From positions 1,831 to 12,184 of the forward strand of contig JNVV01000074.1 in NCBI GenBank assembly GCA_000733355.1: DNA of 10,354 nt, in the 5' to 3' direction. The stretch comes from Falciphora oryzae. Lineage: Eukaryota > Ascomycota > Sordariomycetes > Magnaporthales > Magnaporthaceae. The position numbers and the translations under genes are program-made. Positions within the stretch are counted from its first letter, which is position 1. Every line of letters starts with the position of its first letter. The notes under the pieces were generated by a model. The model saw only the letters and a list, made by a program, of their open reading frames with translations, searched no databases and was not told the DNA's origin. This document shows positions 1-6,385 of the stretch, one piece after another.

Positions 1-60
1 TCGTATAATAATAAAATATAAATAAAGTTTATTTATTTTATTTACTTTCATTTAAATATC

Positions 61-72
61 TAACCCTAACCC
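61..72 (+). repeat. Two telomere-like TAACCC units
   Basis: Two adjacent copies of TAACCC, the complement of the common fungal telomere unit GGGTTA, followed by one more C and then AT-rich sequence. Two units can arise by chance, so this only hints at a subtelomeric or interstitial telomeric position. It is not a telomere end, because unrelated sequence flanks it on both sides. Confidence 0.3.
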
Positions 73-489
73 CTTAAAAAAATTCGGAAAAAATATTTTT
101 ACAAAAAGATTATTTTTAATAATAACTGGTTAAATTTTTAGGAAATTCCACTGTAAATTGAACAAATTGCGCCGACATTTTTTGTATGCATTTTCGGGTG
201 ATCCACTCGCTTGTTTGATCCACTCACTTGTGAACCACGTTACTTTTAAAATTATATAACGCCGCCCGAAACGTTTTTTAAAGCTCGGTTAAGTAACGAA
301 AAGGAAACCACGTTAACGGAAGCTTGGCAAGGCATAAACGAGCAAAACGACCTAATATGCATTTTCCTTTAAAAAAAAATAACAATAACGTAGGAATGGT
401 GGCAGCGGCGGCAATAGGAGATAAAAACCGGCGTTATAGCCTAAAAATAACGAACAAAAAATAAAAACGGCCTTTTATAGCCGCAAACG

Positions 490-551
490 TTTCCCTCCTC
501 CTTTTCCTTTTCCTTTTCCCTATTCCCTTTTTCCTTCTCCCTTTCCTTTTT
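490..551 (+). repeat. Polypyrimidine tract built on CCTTTT
   Basis: Sixty-two bases that are all C or T apart from one A at 522, with repeated CCTTTT words. The same word makes up the 15-bp tandem repeat at 1372-1444. Long one-strand pyrimidine tracts can form triplex structures and slip easily; no coding role is visible. Confidence 0.75.
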
Positions 552-1351
552 AAGCTTTTTAAAACGCGGGGGGTTAAATACCGCGCTCGCGGCGGTAATT
601 AGCGCTTATAAAAGCGATGCCAGCCAAAAAGTCGTCGCTAAAACGACGATACCCGGCTAGTATTATGTTTCCCACCGCGCCTTTTTTGTCGTTATCGTTA
701 TCCCGTTTCCTCCTCGAGCTTTAATTCCGAAAAAAAGCATCTTTTATTTTACAGGGACGCTTTGCGCGTACCTCCTCCTCTTCCAAATCGCTTTTTTTTA
801 CGCGACTATCCTTAAGTGACCGCGCGGATACGGCCTAATCAAATCGCGGACGATAGTGCGGAGTTTCCGAACCTCCGTTTTATCGTTACGGGCGAAAGCC
901 TTTCCAAACAAAATAGCCCTATTACGGAAAGTTTCGTCTGTAAGCAAAGGTTTACAAAAGTAACCCGCCAAGCACTACCAACAACGAAAAGCTCTACTAT
1001 CTTTACGCTTACAACGCATGGGATGGTCGGAACAAAGCCCGCGGTACCCCGTTAGGTACGCGCGGGTGCAACCGTCGCACGGGATAGCCCAAAAGGTTTC
1101 CCCTTCGGGCATCCCGACAACGGTACCCCTTTCGAAGGCAAAACGGCGAAGACGGGAAACGGGGGCGCGAACGCGGCCGCGCGAAAATTACAAAAAAAAG
1201 TTAGCACAAAAAGGGGGGTAAGGTTTAGGAAAAGCAATCGGGTGCGCTAAAAGCACTTAAACTAACAAGCTCATACTTACGGAGCATAAAATAATACAAA
1301 ACTTACCGGGGACGGGGGCTTACCCCGGCTTTACCGGTTTGCCCGAAGCGA

Positions 1352-1828
1352 TCACAAAATTTCGTTAACCTCCTCCTTTTCCTTTTCCTCCTTTTCCTTT
1401 TCCTCCTTTTCCTTTTCCTCCTTTTCCTTTTCCTCCTTTTCCTCGCTATCCACGTCCGCCGGGCGGACCCTCCTTTCGTCGTTCACCCAGTTAGGGACCG
1501 GAAAACGCGCCTTTTCGAACGAAAGGGACATTTCCGGGGGAACGACGAAAAAAGGCCGCTTAACGGACGCGTTTTTAACGAGGGCCAGGACCTTAATGGC
1601 GACGGCGGCAGCGGCGGAAGGGACGAGGTCCAAGTACTTCGCCCTTTGCGGGGACGGCGCATCGGGCGGCGGGAGCGGGCGCCCGGAAGGCAGCAGCCGG
1701 CGCACGGGCGCGGGCGGTAGCGGCGCCGGAAGTGCGGCAGGCGGCGGCGGCACGGCTGCTGCTGTTGCTGTTGTTGTTGTTACTGCTACTACAGCAAACG
1801 GAGGCTGCGAGGCCTCCGCTTGTGAGGC
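1352..1828 (-). CDS. Hypothetical GC-rich open frame, P/A/T-rich start and E/K-rich tail
   Basis: An uninterrupted minus-strand frame runs from just after a TAG at 1829-1831 to a stop at 1352-1354. The first part is low-complexity (Thr/Ala then Pro-rich), the middle is more varied (KYLDLVPSAAAAVAIKVLAL, then RPFFVVPPEMSLSFEK and PNWVNDERR), and the end is a Glu/Lys repeat encoded by the 15-bp tandem repeat. There is no ATG before the Pro-rich part; an in-frame GTG lies near 1753. It is a GC-rich island in AT-rich DNA. I do not recognise a family. It may be a remnant of an element gene, or only a chance open frame kept by high GC and by the pyrimidine repeat, which cannot make stops in this frame. 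Confidence 0.25.
   Translation of the reverse strand, partial: ASQAEASQPPFAVVAVTTTTATAAAVPPPPAALPAPLPPAPVRRLLPSGRPLPPPDAPSPQRAKYLDLVPSAAAAVAIKVLALVKNASVKRPFFVVPPEMSLSFEKARFPVPNWVNDERRVRPADVDSEEKEEKEKEEKEKEEKEKEEKEKEEVNEIL
1372..1444 (+). repeat. 15-bp polypyrimidine tandem repeat, 4.9 copies
   Basis: The unit CCTCCTTTTCCTTTT is present four times without change (1372-1386, 1387-1401, 1402-1416, 1417-1431), followed by a 13-base partial copy. The period is a multiple of three, so on the minus strand it encodes a repeating five-residue Glu/Lys unit at the C-terminal end of the hypothetical frame. Perfect identity between units suggests recent expansion or ongoing slippage. Confidence 0.95.
1755..1789 (+). 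repeat. Imperfect CTG/TTG trinucleotide tract
   Basis: Repeated GCT, GTT and ACT triplets on the plus strand, which read as Thr/Ala-rich codons in the minus-strand frame that includes 1352-1828. It is a degenerate microsatellite at the upstream end of the GC-rich island. Confidence 0.7.
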
Positions 1829-2026
1829 CTAGAAAGCCAGCGCTAGGTCGTAATCTAAACGCTTTTTACAAGCCTAATATGGTTAACGCACTTTCAAAAC
1901 CACGATCTAAAGGGTGTAAAGCACTTACTGCTTACGGGCTTGCGCCCGCTCCGTCGCTCTTTTTTGTCGCGATTTGGTATTGTTAAACATTTGCAACAAA
2001 TTAGCATTAGGTGCTCCTTAATTCGT

Positions 2027-2043
2027 CGCGCGCGCGCGCGCGC
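2027..2043 (+). repeat. CG dinucleotide run
   Basis: Seventeen bases of strict C/G alternation. Alternating CG is the classic Z-DNA-prone sequence. It is notable inside AT-rich DNA; no neighbouring gene suggests a role. Confidence 0.9.
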
Positions 2044-2176
2044 CCCCGGAAACGCGGAAACAAAATAAACTTACGGTTATTTTAAAGTTTGGGCTCTAAT
2101 AACGCATAAAAAGTTAGCCTGGCCTATTGCCGGAGAAGTTAAGGGTATCACTACGTACAAATTGTTGGTTGTTGCT

Positions 2177-2204
2177 AAAAAAAAGGAAAAAAAAAAAAAA
2201 AAAA
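2177..2204 (+). repeat. Poly-A tract (A8-GG-A18)
   Basis: Eight A, two G, then eighteen A, followed directly by GC-rich sequence. A tract of this length can be the tail of a retroposed element (LINE or SINE type) in plus orientation or a plain homopolymer. I could not find a matching target-site duplication by eye, and the upstream bases do not encode a recognisable reverse transcriptase end. Confidence 0.8.
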
Positions 2205-2470
2205 CGCCCGGGTAAAAGCCAACGGTAGAGCCTTTTTTGATATCGCGCAACCAATAGCAGGTACCGGGCGCGCACCAAAAAGGAAAGAGCACCCAAGTTC
2301 CTACGGAGGGAAGGAGCCCACACGAAAAGTGCCGACCCTCTGGGTTAGGACTTACTAACGAGCACCCGGAGCCCCGGGTCAGGCCTAGAAAATACTAAAA
2401 CGAGCACCCAATAAAGGGACAAAAACGCTCGTAATACCTTCATTTTAGCTCTCCTTTATTTATTACAGCC

Positions 2471-2487
2471 GGTGCCCTCCGGGCACC
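2471..2487 (+). other. Hairpin, 7-bp perfect stem, 3-nt loop
   Basis: GGTGCCC at 2471-2477 pairs with GGGCACC at 2481-2487 around the loop TCC. It marks the left edge of a 200-base GC-rich block that holds two more strong hairpins. Confidence 0.8.
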
Positions 2488-2560
2488 AACTAGGGGGTGT
2501 CGCAAAGGATCGAGGGGGTCCTCCGGCCATGCCGGCCAGGGTCTGCATCACCACCCTCGC

Positions 2561-2609
2561 CGGCGTCGCAGGTGCTCAATAAGCGGTTACAAAGCACTCG
2601 GCGACGCCG
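2561..2609 (+). other. Long two-part hairpin, possible structured RNA
   Basis: CGGCGTCGC (2561-2569) pairs perfectly with GCGACGCCG (2601-2609). After a small internal loop (A opposite CG), GGTGCT (2571-2576) pairs with AGCACT (2593-2598) with one G-T wobble. The apical loop is 16 nt. A 15-bp stem with an internal loop between other hairpins looks like a folded RNA or foldback element, but I cannot match it to a known RNA family. Confidence 0.45.
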
Positions 2610-2645
2610 AAAGGGGCTCTCCACTCCTACTACGCACTTATGTAT

Positions 2646-2674
2646 AAAAACCCCGAGGGTCGAAGACCCTCGGG
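2646..2674 (-). terminator. 10-bp GC hairpin followed by T5 on the minus strand
   Basis: CCCGAGGGTC (2652-2661) and GACCCTCGGG (2665-2674) form a perfect 10-bp stem with a 3-nt loop. Read on the minus strand the stem is followed, after one G, by TTTTT (2650-2646). In a bacterium this would be called an intrinsic terminator. In a fungus the T-run could stop RNA polymerase III, or the whole may be part of a foldback element. No minus-strand gene ending here was identified, so the terminator reading is only structural. Confidence 0.35.
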
Positions 2675-3242
2675 CGCTTTCCTATTAGTTCTTTAGAGGT
2701 AGAAATCAAGACAATCCTTCTACTGCATACCCTCTATTTTGCAATACAGCGTCGACATCACCGAGCCCAGCACGGGTTGATCATGGCCCGCAACGATTGC
2801 GCCTTGGCAACTTGTCGTCTCTCGCGCATCCGGGGAACATTTTAGAGCCATGTGTCTGCCACTACTATCCCTCCAAGGCCTGGCACTCGAAAACAGCCAT
2901 CCGCGAGCCCTCCAAGCAACGGCAGCCCAAGGTGGGAAGCCCCGTGCGGGGAGCGTCAGGGGCACGGCCAAGGAGACGGTCACGGAAAAAGCACGCCGAC
3001 GTCGCGCTCGAGCTGCTCGAGGACCACGGCCACGAGTCCGGGTCCCTGACGCCCGAGGCCGAGACGAAAGCTGCGCCGGAAGCTTTACCTGCGCGTTCAT
3101 TGGTGCTGCTCTCTGCCATCAAACATCACGCTCTTCGTCAACAAAGTCTACGCTGGGCTACGCCGCCATCCTGGGGGCTGTTCGAGGAGACGGGACATCT
3201 CGCTGGCGGAATACAGCAACCTGAATACCATGTTCTGTGTTG

Positions 3243-3321
3243 GTACGTTGGCATTTGATGTCATCTACCTTCCAAGCCGATCCTACCCCTGAGCCGCTGA
3301 CATCTTTCGTCCATCTGGCAG
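3243..3321 (+). other. Spliceosomal intron remnant in the MFS pseudogene
   Basis: GTACGT at 3243 and CAG ending at 3321, with CTGAC (3297-3301) 20 bases before the acceptor. Removing these 79 bases joins TMFCVG to YQAFQWSGYY within one codon (phase 1) and bypasses the in-frame TGA. The splice signals are still intact although the exons are full of frameshifts. Confidence 0.8.
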
Positions 3322-3525
3322 GCTACCAGGCGTTCCAATGGTCCGGCTACTACCTGATGCAACGACTAAACTTTAGCCGGTACGTGGCCACGACCGTCTT
3401 CCTATGGGCCGCCATCATCTTCCTGCACTGCAACGCGACGCGGTATGCTGGTCTGGCCGTCATGCCGCCTGGCCCTGGGCGCGGCCGAGGCCGCCGTCGT
3501 CCCCGCCATGGATATGACCATCGGC

Positions 3526-4034
3526 AGGCGGCACCGAAGCCACCTCCTGGGGCTGCCACGAGAGTCGAGCCAAGTGGGTCGATGCCGGTCGGGGTGGTGA
3601 TAAGGTTCTTTTGGCCGTAGTTAAGGTTATTAGCACGTATCTGAGCGTATGCATAAGCGTAAACGACTGCAAGCACAACAAGCAGGAGACCGGATCGTTC
3701 AGTGTCTCAGCCACTTGCTCCCACTTGAACTGCTTCTGCTCGATGGACGACCGCTGCGCTCTGCGCACGCGCCGGATCGTCTGCAGCCTTTCCTCCAGCG
3801 TCAGGAAGCGCGCCTCGGCTGGGCTACTCGGGTAGTCAACCCAGACCCAGACGGCGAGGGTGAGGGTGAGGGCGCCCGGGCGACGTGCAGGAGCTTCCAC
3901 GACAGAACAGCTACCGACGGGCACCGAGTCCACAGCAGACCGTAAGAGACGAATCCCGTGAAGACCGGGGCGGCCTGGCAGGTGATCCAGAGCACGGGCT
4001 GGAGGAAGGACTGCTCCTCGCGGTTGAAGAACAT
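3526..4034 (-). other. Inverted 509-bp internal segment of the MFS gene
   Basis: On the minus strand this block reads MFFNREEQSFLQPVLWITCQ, GLLWTRCPSV, then LTLTLAVWVWVDYPSSPAEA, LTLEERLQTIRRVRRAQR, WEQVAETLNDPVS, and finally NNLNYGQKNLITT and LGSTLVAAPGGGFGAAC, the central loop and membrane segments of the same transporter. Its 5' end continues exactly from the plus-strand ATC GGC at 3520-3525 (MTIG then MFF), and its 3' end continues into GC CGC GTC TTC at 4035 (GAAC then RVFAR). Both joins are in frame once flipped. The flanks are CGGC (3522-3525) and GCCG (4035-4038), a 4-bp inverted match. Two frame changes occur inside the block. Confidence 0.85.
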
Positions 4035-4544
4035 GCCGCGTCTTCGCCCGTGTTATGTTGCTCTGCTTTCCGGAACCTTGGCGCTGCACGCGACTTTTCT
4101 GGTGTGTACCCGGAATCGCTGGCGGCGTGGCCATGATGGCTGTGGACCGGTCGCAAAAGGTTGGGCCGCCGGCGTGCCCGATCCCGGCCGCGTCGAACGT
4201 ACGGGATCGCCTACATCATCGCGCTGGGCTGGGCCGGCTCGACGGCGGCGGGCTACACCGAGCGGCTGACACGCAACGTCATGTTCATGCCGGGTTATAG
4301 CGTCGGCAACATCGTTGTCTCCGCAGATATGGGTGTCGTCGGCGGGTCCTCGGTACTACGGCGCCTAGGCGTCCATGACCGCCATCGGCTGGGTCGGCAC
4401 GCCCGCCGCGCCGTGGGTGACACGCTTCGTCCTGGCGCGGCGCAACGACGAAGAGGAGGGCGTACATCGCCGGGCTGAGCGAGGACGAGCGCGAGGGGTG
4501 GGTCGAGTGGGTGGACGATGAGACGGGTGAGGTTGTAACTTTTG

Positions 4545-4795
4545 TTGCGGAGCGCAAGTGATTCCGCCGAAAGAACGATGAGCCGCGAAATGTACTGGAT
4601 AAGCCCAGCCTCACTTTTATTCCGAATGTTCCGACAAGCATTCACAAAGGTGTCGTCATCGAAGAGCGTCCATTTCGGGGCCGACTGTTCGCCGTCAAGG
4701 AGGTCCCGGACAAGCCTTTTGCTCACACCCGCAATACAAAGTTTGTCCGTGGTCATGTAGGAGCTTTTGATATCAAGCCGGAGCTCGTACCGCAC
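4545..4795 (-). pseudogene. N-terminal fragment of a fungal hypothetical protein, possibly DUF7924 type
   Basis: The frame starts at ATG 4795 and reads KRLVRDLLDGEQSAPKWTLF, then DDDTFVNACRNIRNKSEAGL and IQYISRLIVLSAESLALR. The pattern of an FDDD-x-F-x-x-x-C block, then NK/RNEA, then a helix ending in RLIVPSAE resembles the N-terminal part of a multi-copy fungal family that I associate from memory with DUF7924; this is a recollection, not a search. After LALR the frame runs into the antisense of the transporter's last codons, and the large C-terminal domain of such proteins is missing. So this looks like a truncated copy pushed against the transporter. It may instead be an unknown short gene. 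Confidence 0.4.
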
Positions 4796-4831
4796 ATCTT
4801 CATACGGTCTAATCTTTATCCTTCGCGATAG

Positions 4832-5185
4832 TTAGTCGCTTGGCGTTATGATGGAGGCGGCAAAGTCGGATGGCTTACGCGACGGGTCGGACGAGGATTT
4901 CTTCCGCGCGAGCAGACGCTTTATGGTGAGAACCGTCGCCAATCTGGCTTCCGGCTGGAACAGTTACTTCGGCCAGCGCCCTTCCTCGACCCAGAGAGCA
5001 GTCGGGTCAGTCTGTATGAGGTCGGAGCTGCCAATCGCTGGCTCGCCGGATGTGCTCCCAACAGGGAGTGTATGGCATGTCTGCTGTCGCTTCTGGTCTG
5101 GGTCGGGGCCGGACTGGGGCGCGTCGTCGACATCTTGCTTGTGTTTGCAGCCTCGGCTCTGGGCGGGGTCTGGTGGCTGCTATAG
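4832..5185 (+). pseudogene. Start-less open frame with hydrophobic C-terminus, unrecognised
   Basis: After a TAG at 4829-4831 an open frame of 117 codons reads WRYDGGGKVGWLTRRVGRGF, ENRRQSGFRLEQLLRPAPFL, SSRVSLYEVGAANRWLAGC, then two hydrophobic stretches (CMACLLSLLVWVGAGLG and DILLVFAASALGGVWWLL) ending at TAG 5183-5185. The first ATG is deep inside, just before the hydrophobic part. The look is of a C-terminal piece of a membrane-anchored protein that has lost its 5' end. I do not know the family, and a chance open frame in GC-rich DNA is possible. Confidence 0.3.
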
Positions 5186-6385
5186 ACAGTTAGGTTACGA
5201 TTCAACACAATCATGGAGGACAGAGGCGGGCATACTTGTGCAGACAGCATTCCTTCGAGTGCGGAGGGACGTGGCCAAGTGCGTTGGGCGCGCTTGGGAG
5301 CTAGTTGGGTGCGACCGCGCTTTCGAGTTGGGCATGCCCAGGGGCTGCTTTCCTGCCAACTGTCAGCAAAGGACTTTGTCTGGCGCCGCGAGAGAGGTTG
5401 CAGCATGTGCGAGATGGCTGGCGATGGTTGTCCCGCCCACGGGGCCCGCGGTTTCTACAACATGCTAGCCGAAGGGAAACGGGACGAGGACCTCGCTGCA
5501 TGTTACACCCACCATGGACGCTTAGCAAAACCTGTGGAGCCGCTGCCGCCGTGACCGACGCAGAGTGAGTTGGCACCTTGACATGCCAGACCCCTGAGGC
5601 GCACGCCGAGCCCAATGTTACCCCCACTGTCGGCGCGGCCCCGACGCAAATCCACGCCTTGTCGGCCCCACAACCCGGCCAGCACTATCTGGTGGATCTG
5701 AGGGCACTCCTACTCAGCTGTATGTAGACCCAAGACCGGATGGCGGAAGTAAGGGGTGGGCCTTCGGGTAGTGCTTAAAGTTGCTCCACTGAACGAGCAC
5801 CCGGCTCCGCTGGTAGTTCATTCGGGGCGGGCCGAGTGCAGTGCGCTATGACAAAGTGGTGAAGCTCGAGAAGGGTCGCCTCGAGAGCTCCCCAGGCCGA
5901 GTCGTTCATCATGTCTCGGCCACGGTTCGTGTTTGGGCTCAGTCAGAGCCAATGGTCAACGGCGACCCGTATACACTGTACGGCCCTTGGTGGTGGAGCA
6001 GCGCTGCCCGTATTGGCCGCCGCCGCTGTGGTGCACGGCAGTCGTCCAGGACTGCTTGCTGAGGCAGTTCCACTACCACGAGGGCGTTGTCCCACTCTGC
6101 GGTCCTTGGGCACTCTCTTTGGAGTCCATAACTACGTGCTGCCATGCCCTCTCTCTCTCCGGTGGCGGAAGTGGTGAAGGAGCCCTGGTGCTGCGGCGGC
6201 AAGGGAACAAGGAGACAATGCTCCAAAGGAGATCCCGTGTTGGACTGGCTACCTAGAGTTGGAAAGACGCTGCACGGCCGACGGTCGTCGCGTGGCCCAC
6301 ACGCCACGCCCTGCCTGGGGCCGGTGGGCGTGCAAAGGCCCGCCGCGCCATAACACCTACAAGTTTTCTGACGCGCCGAAAGCGC
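5186..6385. other. Stretch without a gene I can support
   Basis: GC-rich with several overlapping open frames of 60-120 codons on both strands, none of convincing composition. The best short piece is a plus-strand frame ending at TAG 5725-5727 (PNVTPTVGAAPTQIHALSAP then LVDLRALLLSCM), which follows a stop and has no start codon. AACGAGCACCCGG at 5792-5804 repeats a word found at 2357. It probably holds more gene debris, but I cannot say from what. The right end is the 3' flank of the pseudokinase gene. Confidence 0.4.

Larger units (their letters stand above)
1..1351. other. AT-rich, RIP-like degenerate DNA without a supportable gene
   Basis: No frame in this stretch gives a protein I recognise, and the open frames are short and interrupted. 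Composition is peculiar: TpA is common, CpA and TpG are scarce, while CpG stays common. In 541-720 I counted by eye about 15 TpA against 3 CpA and 3 TpG. That is the direction expected from RIP of a repeated element in Pezizomycotina. A minus-strand frame around 680-800 has charged, protein-like stretches (for example KKSDLEEEEVRAKRP) broken by stops, so a mutated element gene is possible. The origin (retroelement, subtelomeric repeat or other) cannot be told from sequence alone. Confidence 0.5.
1987..2470. other. AT-rich stretch with simple repeats, no gene supported
   Basis: The stretch holds a CG dinucleotide run, a long poly-A tract, and two copies of CGAGCACCC 42 bases apart (2359 and 2401). 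No frame gives a recognisable protein. TpA remains common and CpA/TpG uncommon, as in the left part of the window. It ends at the hairpin beginning at 2471, after which GC content rises. Confidence 0.45.
2850..4561 (+). pseudogene. Dal5/allantoate-permease-type MFS transporter, frameshifted and internally inverted
   Basis: Pieces of one fungal MFS transporter of the anion:cation symporter group, expected in the plasma membrane or another membrane for uptake of small organic anions; substrate unknown. Exon 1 begins near ATG 2850 (the conserved-looking frame starts SATTIPPRPG, so the start is out of phase) and holds a cytosolic N-terminus then VALELLEDHGHE, LVLLSAI, NITLFV, GYAAILG, LFEETG and ISLAEYSNLNTMF, each in a new frame. 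After the intron come GYYLMQRL, VFLWAAIIFLHC and, frame-shifted, the AMDMTIG helix end. The middle of the protein lies reversed at 3526-4034. The end resumes at 4035 with VFARVMLLCFP, GIAYIIALGWAGSTAAGY, GWVGTPAAPWVTRFVLARR and the tail SEDEREGWVEWVDDETG, stopping at TGA 4559-4561. A TAG at 4366-4368 sits where Trp is expected (YYGA*ASM). It is clearly dead as it stands. Confidence is high in the family and pseudogene status, moderate in the exact start. Confidence 0.85.

Noticed and set aside
61..72. True telomere end
   Set aside because: There are only two units and unrelated AT-rich sequence continues on both sides.
1829..1928. Intron from GTAAGT (1928) to TAG (1829) adding an upstream exon to the GC-rich minus frame
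   Set aside because: In the phase needed to join the downstream frame, the upstream sequence has a TAA immediately before the donor site.
2497..2688. 63-codon plus-strand open frame across the hairpin cluster
   Set aside because: It starts at a non-ATG codon, is low in plausible motifs, and its sequence is better explained by the inverted repeats.
2720..3122. Minus-strand open frames of 85-126 codons opposite transporter exon 1
   Set aside because: They are antisense shadows of the GC-rich transporter remnant, whose plus-strand pieces are recognisable.
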